This document shows, piece by piece, positions 14,791 to 26,018 of a stretch of DNA of 33,044 nt. The translations under genes were made by a program, and so were the position numbers. The stretch's first letter is position 1. Each line of letters starts with the position of its first letter. Origin of the DNA: Gemmatimonadales bacterium. Lineage in GTDB: Bacteria > Gemmatimonadota > Gemmatimonadetes > Gemmatimonadales > GWC2-71-9. Below the pieces are notes generated by a model. That model saw nothing but the letters and a program-made list of their open reading frames with translations, did no database searches and was not told the DNA's origin. Location: contig JAICJD010000020.1 of NCBI GenBank assembly GCA_025928645.1, positions 1 through 33,044 of the forward strand, written 5' to 3'.

Positions 14791-15177
14791 TCAGGAAGGT
14801 AACACCGCCACTGCGTCGATCTCGACGCGGGCGCCGCGCGGCAGCGCCGCGACGGCGACGGTCGAGCGGGCCGGCCGGTGGTCGCCGAAGGCGCGGGCGT
14901 AGACCGTGTTCATCTCGGTGAAATCAACCATGTCGACCAAGTAGACCGTGGTCTTGAGGACGCTCGAAAGGTCGAGCCGCTCGGCCTCGAGGATGGCGCG
15001 CAGGTTCTTGAGGACGCGCTCGGTCTGCTCTGCGATGCCGCCGTCCACCAGCTCGCCGGTCGAGGGATCGAAGCCGACCTGGCCGGCGGTGAACAGCAGG
15101 CCGTTGGCCCGGGTCGCCTGGCTGTAGGGCCCGATGGCGCGCGGGGCGTTGGGGGTGGAGACGAACCCGATGGGCAT
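14791..15177 (-). CDS. ridA: RidA family reactive intermediate/imine deaminase
   Basis: A 128-residue protein of the YjgF/YER057c/UK114 family. It hydrolyses reactive 2-aminoacrylate-type imines released by PLP enzymes. Signatures: NAPRAIGPYSQATRANGLLF at the start, TAGQVGFDPSTGELV, EQTERVLKNLRAILE, and the catalytic Arg region RPARSTVAVAALPRGARVEI. Length is typical. The ATG shares its A with the fhs stop (TGATG), implying coupled translation. The tRNA-Sec gene follows 5 bases later, so both RNAs probably come from the same transcript. Confidence 0.95.
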   Translation of the reverse strand: MPIGFVSTPNAPRAIGPYSQATRANGLLFTAGQVGFDPSTGELVDGGIAEQTERVLKNLRAILEAERLDLSSVLKTTVYLVDMVDFTEMNTVYARAFGDHRPARSTVAVAALPRGARVEIDAVAVLPS

Positions 15178-16853
15178 CAGAACAGTCCCTCGATGGTGCC
15201 GTCGGGGTGGACCCGGATCCCCTCGGCGGACGGCGTCTTGCTGAGGCCGGGCATGGTCATGATCTCCCCGGCGAGCGCGACGACGAAGCCCGCGCCGGCC
15301 GACGGGTACACATCGCGGATGGTGATGCGGAACCCGCTCGGCCGGCCCAGCTTGGTCGGGTCGTCGCTGAAGCTGTACTGGGTCTTGGCCATGCAGACCG
15401 GCGTGTCCGTGAGCCCCATGCTCTCGCACTGGGCGATGTTCTTCTCCGCGGCGGCGGTGTAGTCCACGCCGTCGGCGCCGTAGATGCCCTTGGCGATCGC
15501 CTCGATCTTGGCCTTGATCGGCTGGTTCACGTCGTAGAGCGGCTTGAAGTCGGCCTTGCCCTCGTCCAGCACGGCGAGCACCTCCCTGGCCACCGCCTCG
15601 CCCCCCGCCCCGCCCTTGGCCCAGACGTCGCTCAGCGCGGCGCGCACCCCCCAGCTCTTGGCGGCGGCCAGCACGGTGTCGATCTCCTCCTTCGCGTCGG
15701 AGGTGAACCGGTTGAGCGCGACGACGACCGGCACGCCGTACTTCTGCACGTTCTTGACGTGGGCCTCGAGGTTGACCATGCCGCGCTTCAGCGCCGCGAC
15801 GTCGGCCGTGCTCAGCGCGTCCTTCTTCACCCCGCCGTGCATCTTGAGCGCGCGGATCGTGGCGACGACGACCGCGGCCTCGGGCTTGAGGCCGCCGAAC
15901 CGGCACTTGATATCGAAGAACTTCTCCGCGCCGAGGTCGGCGCCGAAGCCGGCCTCGGTGAGTACGATGTCGCCCAGCGTCAGGGCGAGCTTGGTCGCGA
16001 CGAGTGAGTTGCAGCCGTGCGCGATGTTCCCGAACGGCCCGGCGTGCACCAGCGCGGGGCCGCCCTCGAGCGTCTGCACCAGATTGGGGAGGAGCGCGTC
16101 CTTGAGCAGCAGCGTCATGGCGCCGGCGGCCTTGAGCTCGCCCGCGGTGACCGCCTTCCGGTCGCGGGTCAGCCCCACGATGATCCGGCTGATCCGCGCC
16201 TCGAGATCAGCCAGATCGCTCGCGAGCGCTAGGATGGCCATGATCTCACTGCCCGGGACGATGACGAACCGGTCCTCCCGCACCGGGCCCGCGTTGATGC
16301 CGCCGAGGCTGATCACGATCGACCGGAGCGCGCGGTCGTTCATGTCCATCGTGCGGGGCCAGGTGATCCGCCGCGGATCGATGCCCAGCGCGTTCCCCTG
16401 GTGCAGATGGTTGTCCAGCATGGCGGACAGCAGATTGTGCGCCGAGGTGATGGCGTGGAAGTCGCCGGTGAAGTGAAGATTGATCTCGTCCATCGGGACG
16501 ATCTGCGCGTACCCGCCGCCCGCGGCGCCGCCCTTCACGCCGAACACCGGCCCGAGCGACGGCTCGCGGATGGCGACGACCACCTTCTTCCCGAGGCGCC
16601 GGAAGGCCTGCGCCAGGCCGACCGTCACCGTGCTCTTCCCCTCGCCCGCGGGCGTGGGATTGGTGCCGGTGACGAGCACCAGGCGACCCCGGGGCGTCCT
16701 GGACCGCGCCATCACGTCGGCGCTGATCTTGGCCTTGTAGCGGCCATACGGCAGAATGTCGTCCGGGCCGAGTCCCAGCTCGGCGGCGACGTCCTGGATG
16801 GGCCGCAGCTTGGCGGCCTGGGCGATGGCGATGTCGGACGGGACGTCGGTCAC
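15177..16853 (-). CDS. fhs: Formate-tetrahydrofolate ligase
   Basis: A 558-residue ATP-dependent enzyme that activates formate onto tetrahydrofolate, feeding one-carbon metabolism. The P-loop-like motif [10 protein letters not shown] lies at about 67-75. Other hallmarks: [52 protein letters not shown], and [20 protein letters not shown]. Length matches the family. The start is the GTG at 16853, overlapping the tatD stop as GTGA; the long open frame upstream is tatD in another frame. ridA and selC follow. In organisms with selenocysteine formate dehydrogenase, formate is produced and consumed in linked steps, which makes the selC neighbourhood suggestive. Confidence 0.97.
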   Translation of the reverse strand: MTDVPSDIAIAQAAKLRPIQDVAAELGLGPDDILPYGRYKAKISADVMARSRTPRGRLVLVTGTNPTPAGEGKSTVTVGLAQAFRRLGKKVVVAIREPSLGPVFGVKGGAAGGGYAQIVPMDEINLHFTGDFHAITSAHNLLSAMLDNHLHQGNALGIDPRRITWPRTMDMNDRALRSIVISLGGINAGPVREDRFVIVPGSEIMAILALASDLADLEARISRIIVGLTRDRKAVTAGELKAAGAMTLLLKDALLPNLVQTLEGGPALVHAGPFGNIAHGCNSLVATKLALTLGDIVLTEAGFGADLGAEKFFDIKCRFGGLKPEAAVVVATIRALKMHGGVKKDALSTADVAALKRGMVNLEAHVKNVQKYGVPVVVALNRFTSDAKEEIDTVLAAAKSWGVRAALSDVWAKGGAGGEAVAREVLAVLDEGKADFKPLYDVNQPIKAKIEAIAKGIYGADGVDYTAAAEKNIAQCESMGLTDTPVCMAKTQYSFSDDPTKLGRPSGFRITIRDVYPSAGAGFVVALAGEIMTMPGLSKTPSAEGIRVHPDGTIEGLF

Positions 16854-17632
16854 CGGGCCGGCTCCGGAATGGAGGTGGACAGGCCGAATACGCGAACAGC
16901 ATTCTCCGTCGTGGCGGCGATCAGCGCTTTGACCGGAAGCCCGCGGACCGCGGCGACGCGCTCGGCCGTGTGACGCACCCAGGCCGGCTCGTTCCGCGTG
17001 CCGCGGTGGGGGACTGGGGCCAGGTACGGCCCGTCGGTCTCCACCAGGATCCGGTCGAGCGGGGTTTCGAGAATGGCCGCGTCGTGGCGCCAGGTCTTGA
17101 AGGTTACCATCCCGCTGAAGGACACATAGTGGCGGAGGTCCAGCCCCGCCCGCAAGAGGCCGGGACCGCTGCTGAACGAGTGCAGGATGGCCGGGACGTC
17201 GGGATGCGCGCGGAGGATCGCCGCCACGTCGTCGTCGGCCTCGCGCGCGTGGATCACGGCGACCTTTCCCGCCTCGCGGGCGAGCTCGAGCTGGGCCTCG
17301 AAGACGGCGCGCTGGGAGTCGCGGGGGGAGTGGTCGTAGTGATAGTCGAGTCCCATCTCGCCCGCCGCCACGATCTCGGGGCGGCGGAGCGTGACCCGGA
17401 GCCAGTCGCGCGTCGCGTCGTCCCACCCGGACGCGTCGTGGGGATGCACGCCGGCCGTCACGGCGATGCCCGGATCCCCGGCGGCGAGCGCCAGCGCCCG
17501 CTCGGCGGCGGCGCGCGACTCGCCGATCGCGACCACGCGGTCCACACCCGCGGCCCGCGCCCGCGCCATGACGTCGGCGCGATCGGCGTCGTAGGCGGGG
17601 TCCGCGAGGTGGCAGTGGGTGTCGATGAGCAT
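16850..17632 (-). CDS. tatD: TatD family metal-dependent hydrolase/DNase
   Basis: A 260-residue TIM-barrel hydrolase. Metal ligands of the family are visible: DTHCHL (His6, His8), [10 protein letters not shown] (Glu), VIHARE (His), ILHSFSSG (His) and VETDGPYL (Asp). TatD proteins act as Mg2+-dependent nucleases or exonucleases in DNA repair/RNA turnover. The ATG at 17632 gives MLIDTHCHL, the standard start; the frame extends upstream through a repeat-containing spacer with no homology. It is separated from secF by 165 bases, the largest gap in this run, and overlaps fhs as GTGA. Confidence 0.95.
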   Translation of the reverse strand: MLIDTHCHLADPAYDADRADVMARARAAGVDRVVAIGESRAAAERALALAAGDPGIAVTAGVHPHDASGWDDATRDWLRVTLRRPEIVAAGEMGLDYHYDHSPRDSQRAVFEAQLELAREAGKVAVIHAREADDDVAAILRAHPDVPAILHSFSSGPGLLRAGLDLRHYVSFSGMVTFKTWRHDAAILETPLDRILVETDGPYLAPVPHRGTRNEPAWVRHTAERVAAVRGLPVKALIAATTENAVRVFGLSTSIPEPAR

Positions 17633-17681
17633 GGGAGTCGTGGGGAGCGCGGTGAGCGGTACGCGCTGGGCCGTGGGAGGA

Positions 17682-17719
17682 ATCTTGCCCGGAGTGGCTC
17701 GACCTCCACCCGGCAAGAT
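17682..17719 (-). repeat. Hairpin in the secF-tatD spacer
   Basis: ATCTTGCC (17682-17689) is exactly complementary to GGCAAGAT (17712-17719), and GTGG/CCAC inside extends the stem with a small internal loop. No T-run follows on either strand, so it is not a standard intrinsic terminator. It could stabilise the upstream secDF RNA or be part of an interspersed repeat that continues to 17741. Confidence 0.6.
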
Positions 17720-17741
17720 CCCTCGCTGCGCTCGGGATGAC
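17717..17741 (-). repeat. Interspersed palindromic repeat (REP-like), copy 1
   Basis: The minus strand reads GTCATCCCGAGC, five bases, then GAGGGATC. The second copy at 27380-27405 has the same core, GTCATCCCGAG, a short spacer and GAGGGAT. Translated versions of this sequence (CHPERSEG / VIPSAARDL type peptides) are common spurious proteins in bacterial annotations, from my recollection, consistent with a dispersed extragenic repeat. Confidence 0.7.
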
Positions 17742-17797
17742 GCAGTCGTCTGCTGCTCCCGATTCCCGATCCGCCGTTCCCGCTCCGCGCCTGCCAG

Positions 17798-18790
17798 CTA
17801 CCCCACCTGCGCGGTCTTCCGGCTCGCGCTCGGGGCCGGCGCGGGCGGCGGCGCGGCGGACGTCAGGTGGCCGCGGGCGAGCTGGCCGGGCCAGCGCTTC
17901 TCGATCGCCATCAGCACCGGCGAGGCGATGTAGATCGACGAGAACGTGCCGGTGAACACGCCGAAGAACATGACCAGCGCGAAGGGCCGGATGACTTCCC
18001 CGCCGAAGATCGTCAGGGCGAGGAGGCTCGACAACGTCGTGCCGTGGGTGAGCACGCTCCGCGGCAGTGTCTCGTTGATCGAGCGGTTGAGGATCTGCTC
18101 GAAGCTCTCCTTCTTGTGCTTCTTCAGGTTCTCGCGGACCCGGTCGAAGATGATGATCGTGTCGTTGAGCGAGTAGCCCACCATCGACAGCACGGCCGCG
18201 ACCACCGTCAGGCTCACCTCGAGGTGCAGCATCGCGATGAACGCGATGGTCGTGACGATGTCGTGCGCCGTGGCGATGACCGCCGCGAGCCCGAACCGCC
18301 ACTCGAACCGGAAGGCCAGGTACGCGAGCACCGCGAAGAACGAGAGGAAGATGGCGAGAAACGCCTTGGTCCGGAGCTCGCCGCCGACCTTCGGGCCCAC
18401 CGCCTCGGTGCGGAGGATGGTGAAGTTGTCCGGGCCGAGCACCGTGGCGAGCGCCTGGTGGACGGCGTTGGCCGTCGCCTGGGTGTCGTTCGCGTCGGTG
18501 CCCGGCTTGGCCACGCGGGCGCGCACCACGAACTCGTTCGCCGTGCCGAAGTTCTGGATCTCCGCCCCGTGGATGCCCTCGCGGTCGAGCCCGCTCCGGA
18601 CGGCCGCGACGTCCACCGGGCGCTTGCTCTGCACCTGGATCAGCGTGCCGCCGGTGAACTCGATGCTGTAGTTGAGGCCGCGGACGAGGAGCAGGAGCAG
18701 GCCCGGCAGCATGAAGAGGGCCGTCACCGCATAGGCGTATCGGCGGACGCGGATGAAATCGTAGTTGGCGTGCGCGAAGAGTCTCAGCAT
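17798..18790 (-). CDS. secF: Protein translocase subunit SecF
   Basis: A 330-residue RND-type membrane protein that works with SecD to use the proton gradient for late steps of Sec export. The N-terminal helix is followed by [17 protein letters not shown], the SecF hallmark, a periplasmic domain, then five membrane helices including [20 protein letters not shown] and [19 protein letters not shown]. The C-terminus is Pro/Ala-rich. ATG 18790 lies one base after the secD stop, so the two are translationally coupled. Confidence 0.97.
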   Translation of the reverse strand: MLRLFAHANYDFIRVRRYAYAVTALFMLPGLLLLLVRGLNYSIEFTGGTLIQVQSKRPVDVAAVRSGLDREGIHGAEIQNFGTANEFVVRARVAKPGTDANDTQATANAVHQALATVLGPDNFTILRTEAVGPKVGGELRTKAFLAIFLSFFAVLAYLAFRFEWRFGLAAVIATAHDIVTTIAFIAMLHLEVSLTVVAAVLSMVGYSLNDTIIIFDRVRENLKKHKKESFEQILNRSINETLPRSVLTHGTTLSSLLALTIFGGEVIRPFALVMFFGVFTGTFSSIYIASPVLMAIEKRWPGQLARGHLTSAAPPPAPAPSASRKTAQVG

Positions 18791-18791
18791 G

Positions 18792-20552
18792 TCAGATGCT
18801 CAGGGTTGACATGGTCGGCCGGCGCTGCAGCCAGATCATGAAGAAGGTGCGGGTGACGAAGACCGCGGTGATCATCGAGGCGATGATGCCCATGATGAGG
18901 GTGACCGCGAAACCTTTCACGGGGCCGGTGCCGAACTGGAACAGGAACAGCGCCGTGAGCACGGTGCTGACGTTGGAGTCCACGATCGCGTTCATGGCGT
19001 GCTTGAATCCTTCGTCCACGGCGAGCCGCACGGTCTTGCCGTGCAGCAGCTCCTCGCGGATCCGCTCGAAGATGAGCACGTTGGCGTCCACCGCAATGCC
19101 GACCGACAGCACGATGCCCGCGAGCCCCGGCAGCGTCAGCGTGGCGTCGATCATCGAGAGCCCGCCCAGCGTGAACAGGATGTAGAGCGCGAGCGCCGCC
19201 ACCGCCAGCACCCCGCTCATCCGGTAGAACACCAGCATGATGAGAATGACCAGGGCGGTGCCCACGATGCCCGCGGTGATGCCGTCCCGGATCGAGTCGC
19301 TGCCCAGGGTGGCGCCCACCTGCCGCTCCTCGACGATCTTGAGCGGAATGGGGAGCGCCCCGGCCTTGAGGGTCAGCGCGAGGTCCTGCGCTTCCTGCAG
19401 GCTCTTATTGCCGAGCGTGATCTGCCCGTTCCGCCCGATCCGACTCTGGATCACCGGCGGGCGCCCCTGGACCCGGCCATCGAGGAGAATGGCCATGTAG
19501 TCCCCGACGTGGCGCCCCGTCTCATCGCTGAACTTGCGGCCCCCGGCGCGGTCGAGCTGGAAGGTGACGATGGCGCCCTGGGTCAGCTGGTCGATGGTGG
19601 CCTGCGCATCCTCGAGGTTGCTGCCCGTGACGATGGGCCGGTCGTCGAGCGCGTAGAGCAGCCGGTACGACTGGGCGCCCAGGCTGATCGGCGAGGCCGC
19701 CCACCGGAGCACGACGCCGCGCGGGAGCTGCCGCGCCACCGCCGGGATGTTGATGAGGCTGTCCACACGCGGGAACGCCGTCTCGGGTACCGCGTATTCG
19801 CCGGGCGTGGCACTGCCCGCGACCTGGGCGGCCGGCTGGATCAGCCCCGCGAGCACGCCGCCGATGTCCGTCGCGCGCGCGCTGTCCGCCGAGACGCTGT
19901 CCTTGCCGGGCGGCTTGGCGCCCGGCTTGGCACCGGTCTTCGCCGCGGCCGCGCCCGTGCGCCTGCTCGTGTCCGCCTTGGCCGAATCCGCCTTCGCCGT
20001 CGTGTCGGCCTTCTTCGCGGAGTCCCGCCCGAGCAGCTGCTCCACGGCGGAGGGCTTGCCCTTCCCCGTGTCGCCCTTGATGCCGAGGCTCCGCAGGGTC
20101 CGATCCATGGCGGGGAGCGTCTTGTCGAGCGCGTTGGTCTTGTTCGTGATCCGGAACTCGAGGAACGCGCTCCGCTGCACGATGGCTTTGGCGCGAGCCG
20201 GCTCGGTGATGCCCGCCAGCTCCACGACGATCCGGCTGTCGCCCGCCTTCTGCACCAGCGGCTCCTCGACCCCGAACTCGTCGATGCGCTTGCGCAGCAC
20301 GGTGAGCGCCAGGTCGAGGTCGCGCTTGGGGTCGGCGGACACCTGCTTGGACTGGTCGAGCTCGAGCGCCAGGTGCATGCCGCCCTGCAGATCGAGGCCG
20401 CGCTTGAGCGGGACGCGCGTCACGGTGTCGTCGTGCATGACGCCGTCGGGACCGCGCACCCTGAGCTCCACCGTCCGCGGAAACAGGAAATAGATCGAGC
20501 CGAACGTGAGCAGGGCGATCACGATGAGGCGGGACCGAAGAGAGGAGAGCAT
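18792..20552 (-). CDS. secD: Protein translocase subunit SecD
   Basis: A 586-residue partner of SecF. Hallmarks: LKRGLDLQGGMHLALELD near residue 50, DEFGVEEPLVQKAGDSRIVV, and the C-terminal RND core with LPGLAGIVLSVGIAVDANVL and FERIREEL. The first periplasmic domain carries an unusual low-complexity segment (about residues 163-228) built from Lys, Ala, Asp, Thr and Ser with repeated KADT/KADS units. The preceding ribF stop is 7 bases away, and AGAGAGGAGAGC-type purines are close to the ATG at 20552. Confidence 0.97.
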   Translation of the reverse strand: MLSSLRSRLIVIALLTFGSIYFLFPRTVELRVRGPDGVMHDDTVTRVPLKRGLDLQGGMHLALELDQSKQVSADPKRDLDLALTVLRKRIDEFGVEEPLVQKAGDSRIVVELAGITEPARAKAIVQRSAFLEFRITNKTNALDKTLPAMDRTLRSLGIKGDTGKGKPSAVEQLLGRDSAKKADTTAKADSAKADTSRRTGAAAAKTGAKPGAKPPGKDSVSADSARATDIGGVLAGLIQPAAQVAGSATPGEYAVPETAFPRVDSLINIPAVARQLPRGVVLRWAASPISLGAQSYRLLYALDDRPIVTGSNLEDAQATIDQLTQGAIVTFQLDRAGGRKFSDETGRHVGDYMAILLDGRVQGRPPVIQSRIGRNGQITLGNKSLQEAQDLALTLKAGALPIPLKIVEERQVGATLGSDSIRDGITAGIVGTALVILIMLVFYRMSGVLAVAALALYILFTLGGLSMIDATLTLPGLAGIVLSVGIAVDANVLIFERIREELLHGKTVRLAVDEGFKHAMNAIVDSNVSTVLTALFLFQFGTGPVKGFAVTLIMGIIASMITAVFVTRTFFMIWLQRRPTMSTLSI

Positions 20553-20559
20553 CGTCAGG

Positions 20560-21513
20560 TCAGGGTCTCAGGCTTGGGGTTTCGGCCGCGCGAACGGCGC
20601 CGGCGGCGAGCACCTCGCGCGCGCGGGTCCGGTCGCGGGCCAACTGCTGCTGCAATGCGTCGACGGAGGCGAACCGCTCCACGTCGCGCAACCGCTCGAC
20701 CCATTCGATCCGCACCCATTCTCCGTACAGATTCCCATCGAAGTCGAACAGATGCGCCTCGAGCGACCGGCGGCCGTCGTGAAACGTGGGCCGGGGGCCC
20801 TGGTTCATCATCCCGCCGGCCCGGCCGCCGCGCCACTCCACCCGGACGGCGTATACCCCGTCGGGCGGCAGAAGCTTCTGCGGCGGCACGTCGGTCAGGT
20901 TGATCGTCGGCACGCCGAGCTGCCGGCCTCGCCGCTCGCCCACGCCGACCCGCCCGCTCACCTGGTACGGCCGGCCGAGCATGCGGGCCGCGGTGGCGAG
21001 ATCGCCCCCCGCGATCGCCCGCCGAATGCGCGAGCTGGACACGTGCTGGTCGCCGACATCCACCGGGTCCACCAGGTCCACGCCGAAGCCGCGCGACGCG
21101 CCCATCCGCCGGAGCGTCTCCACATCGCCGCTCCTCCCGCGGCCGAACCCGTGATCGTGCCCGATCACCAGCTCGCGCATGTCGCACCGCTCGAGCAGGA
21201 CCCGGTCGACGAACTCCTCCGGGCCGAGATCGGCGAGCCGCCGGTCGAACCGCAGGATGAGCGCGTAGTCGAGCGGGAGCTGGCCCAGGATCTCCCGGCG
21301 CTCCACGTCGGTCGTGAGCAGCGGGGGCGCCGCCTGCGGGTTCACGATCTCGAGCGGATGCGGCTCGAAGGTCACCAGCACGCTGGCGCGTCCGGCCGCG
21401 CCGGCCCGCCGCCCGATCTCCCGGAGCACCGCCTGGTGACCGAGGTGCACCCCGTCGAACGAGCCCACGGTGACGGTGCTGCCTCGCGGCAGCGGCGGCA
21501 ACCCTCCGCTCAC
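20560..21513 (-). CDS. ribF: Bifunctional riboflavin kinase/FAD synthetase
   Basis: A 317-residue enzyme that makes FMN and then FAD. The N-terminal adenylyltransferase domain has VTVGSFDGVHLGHQAVL (HxGH-type motif), FEPHPLEIV and the VSSSRIRRAI motif near its end. The C-terminal flavokinase domain has GRQLGVPTINL, GVYAVRVEW, MNQGPRPTF and EAHLFDFDGNLYGEWVRIEW. The GTG at 21513 overlapping the truB stop as GTGA is preferred over an earlier in-frame start because every neighbour uses such a junction and homology begins just after it. ribF between truB and translation genes is a common order. Confidence 0.95.
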   Translation of the reverse strand: MSGGLPPLPRGSTVTVGSFDGVHLGHQAVLREIGRRAGAAGRASVLVTFEPHPLEIVNPQAAPPLLTTDVERREILGQLPLDYALILRFDRRLADLGPEEFVDRVLLERCDMRELVIGHDHGFGRGRSGDVETLRRMGASRGFGVDLVDPVDVGDQHVSSSRIRRAIAGGDLATAARMLGRPYQVSGRVGVGERRGRQLGVPTINLTDVPPQKLLPPDGVYAVRVEWRGGRAGGMMNQGPRPTFHDGRRSLEAHLFDFDGNLYGEWVRIEWVERLRDVERFASVDALQQQLARDRTRAREVLAAGAVRAAETPSLRP

Positions 21514-22358
21514 GGGGTCCCCAGCACCACGGCCGGCCGGAGCCACCCATCCCCGGCGCGGGCGACGGCGACGAGCTCGCCCGCGTGCAGCAGGGCGACA
21601 TCGCCGCTCGGCCCGGACGCCGGGACCGCGCGACCGTGGCTCACCGCGACCCGCTCCGCCTCGGCGAGCTCCACCGCGGGCAGGTGCTCCAGCACCGCGG
21701 AGGGCGGAAGGACCGCGGCCGGCGTCACTTGGTCGAGCGGCACCGCCTGTTCGACCGACAGTGGCCCGACGGCTTCGCGCCGGAGCGCCGTGAGATGCGC
21801 ACCGGTGCCGAGTCGCTCGCCCAGATCGCGGGCGAGCGCGCGGACGTAGGTGCCGGCGCTCACCGTGACCCGGAACTCGATCTCGGGCGGCGCGAAGCGG
21901 AGCAGCACCGCGTCGTGGACCAGGATATCAACCGGCGCGGGGTCCACTGCCCGCCCACGCCGCGCCAGGCGGTAGCTCCGCTCGCCGTCCACGTGCTTCG
22001 CCGAGTAGCGCGGCGGCCGCTGCCGCTGCGGGCCGGTGAACGCGCGCAGCGCGGCGCGCACGTCCGCCTCGGTCAGCTCATCCAGCGACGCCGGCGCGCC
22101 GAGCGGGGCCCCGGTCAGATCGTCGGTGTCGGTGGCCCACCCCAGGTGCGCGGTGGCGTGGTACCGCTTGGCGTGGGCCTCGACGAACCGCGCCAGCCGC
22201 GTCGCGCGCCCCACCAGCACCACCAGCAGTCCGGTCGCGAACGGGTCCAGCGTTCCGGTGTGGCCCACCGCGCGGGTGCCCAGCACCCGCCGGAGCCGGT
22301 GTACCACGTCATGCGACGTGAGCCCGGTCGGCTTGTCCACCAGCACCGCGCCGATCAG
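21510..22358 (-). CDS. truB: tRNA pseudouridine(55) synthase, probable CTG start
   Basis: An enzyme forming pseudouridine 55 in the T loop of tRNAs. The catalytic Asp is in GHTGTLDPFATGLL; other family motifs are LVDKPTGLTSHDVV, AKRYHATAHLG, PPRYSAKHVDGERSYRLARRG and SAGTYVRALARDLG. I choose CTG at 22358 as start, giving 282 residues. It overlaps the rbfA stop as CTGA, has GGGAGGAG ending 5 bases upstream, and restores IGAVLVDKP, matching INGVLLLDKP of E. coli TruB. The next option, GTG at 22346, gives 278 residues but lies too far (17 bases) from that ribosome site. Confidence 0.93.
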   Translation of the reverse strand: MIGAVLVDKPTGLTSHDVVHRLRRVLGTRAVGHTGTLDPFATGLLVVLVGRATRLARFVEAHAKRYHATAHLGWATDTDDLTGAPLGAPASLDELTEADVRAALRAFTGPQRQRPPRYSAKHVDGERSYRLARRGRAVDPAPVDILVHDAVLLRFAPPEIEFRVTVSAGTYVRALARDLGERLGTGAHLTALRREAVGPLSVEQAVPLDQVTPAAVLPPSAVLEHLPAVELAEAERVAVSHGRAVPASGPSGDVALLHAGELVAVARAGDGWLRPAVVLGTP

Positions 22359-22717
22359 CTGGGCTCCTCCCGCCGAAGGTCCTCGAGCAGCTCGTTGATC
22401 CGGGCGGCGTGCGCGAGTCCCTGGTCGAGCTCGAAGTGCAGCTCGGGCACGCTGCGGGTCGAGAGCGCGCGGGCGGCCCGGGTCCGGAGGAAGCCGGCGG
22501 CGCTTTTCAGGCCGTCGAGCGCCCGCTGCCGCTCGGCGTCGTCGCCGGGCACGCTCACCATGATCCGCGCGTGCGAGAGATCCTGGGTGACCAGCACGCC
22601 GGTGACCGTCACGAACCCGACGCGCGGGTCGCGAACCTCGCGGGCCAGCGCCTCGGTGATCACCTGACGCAGGGTGCCGGCCACCTGCTCGGGCCGCCGT
22701 CGCGAGGGGGATCTCAT
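22355..22717 (-). CDS. rbfA: 30S ribosome-binding factor RbfA
   Basis: A 120-residue KH-like protein needed for 16S 5'-end maturation and late 30S assembly. Features: RRPEQVAGTLRQVITEALA at the start, RDPRVGFVTVTGVLVTQDL, ARIMVSVPGDD and the C-terminal LHFELDQGLAHAARINELL. Length is typical. ATG 22717 overlaps the DUF503 stop as ATGA. The order infB, DUF503, rbfA, truB, ribF is a standard translation cluster. Confidence 0.96.
   Translation of the reverse strand: MRSPSRRRPEQVAGTLRQVITEALAREVRDPRVGFVTVTGVLVTQDLSHARIMVSVPGDDAERQRALDGLKSAAGFLRTRAARALSTRSVPELHFELDQGLAHAARINELLEDLRREEPS
22364..22371 (-). promoter_or_regulatory. Ribosome binding site that decides the truB start
   Basis: GGGAGGAG on the minus strand, inside the last codons of rbfA. 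Its end is 5 bases from the CTG at 22358 but 17 from the GTG at 22346, so it supports initiation at CTG. Confidence 0.7.
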
Positions 22718-22991
22718 CGCCAGACCAATACCGTATCCACGATCCGCACCCCGTCCGCCGATTCGACCGCCCGATCGGCCGCGCGGAGGGTCTCCTCCAC
22801 GACGGCCCGGGCCGAGCCCACCGCGGCGCAGGCGATCTCCGCCCGCTGCCACAGATCCTGGTGGCCGGTCTCGGCCACCGACACGTTGAGCCGCTGCCGG
22901 AGCGCCGCGGTGAGCGGCTTGAGGGTCCCGCGCTTCTCCTTCAACGAATGGCACCCGGGCAGATGCAGCTCCCAGACCTGGATGCCGACGA

Positions 22992-22995
<4 letters not shown>
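22714..22995 (-). CDS. ylxP: DUF503 (YlxP-like) protein
   Basis: A 93-residue protein with the DUF503 opening IVGIQVWELHLPGCHSLKEK and the central NVSVAETGHQDLWQRAEIAC. The family has a ferredoxin-like fold and is conserved between infB and rbfA in many bacteria; a link to ribosome maturation is assumed from that position. The GTG at 22995 overlaps the infB stop as GTGA, and an ATGA overlap with rbfA follows. The longer open frame upstream is infB in another frame. Confidence 0.93.
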
Positions 22996-25694
<2,699 letters not shown>

Positions 25695-25705
25695 TCAGTC
25701 CTCCA

Positions 25706-26011
25706 TCAGGAGCGTACGGGCGCCGTCGGCACCATGCCGTCGGCCAGCGCGCGGTCGCGTACGCCTACCGCCATCACGGGCGGCTTTCCCAGCTGCGCGC
25801 CGATCGCGGCGGCGCGCGGGCCCGGAATCGTCGGCACACCCTTCGCCGACGCCAGCCGGACCACCTTGTCTACGGCGCGCGGGCTCGCGTCCTCCGCCAG
25901 CACCACGCACCAGATCTTCCCCGTCTGCAATTCTTTCCGCACCGCGTCCACCCCGACGACGACGCGCCGGCCCCGGTAGCCCAGTCCCAACAGGCCGAGG
26001 AGGCGGTTCAT
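25706..26011 (-). CDS. L7Ae/L30e-type RNA-binding protein (YlxQ-like)
   Basis: A 101-residue protein resembling YlxQ, the small L7Ae-fold protein usually found between nusA and infB. Visible pattern: LLGLGYRGRRVVVGVDAVRK, KIWCVVLAEDASPRAVDKVV, KGVPTIPGPRAAAIGAQLGK. Such proteins bind kink-turn RNA. ATG 26011 is preferred; a GTG one codon earlier is possible. It begins 7 bases after the nusA stop. The YlxR (DUF448) gene that normally accompanies it is absent here. Confidence 0.87.
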   Translation of the reverse strand: MNRLLGLLGLGYRGRRVVVGVDAVRKELQTGKIWCVVLAEDASPRAVDKVVRLASAKGVPTIPGPRAAAIGAQLGKPPVMAVGVRDRALADGMVPTAPVRS

Positions 26012-26018
26012 CACACCA

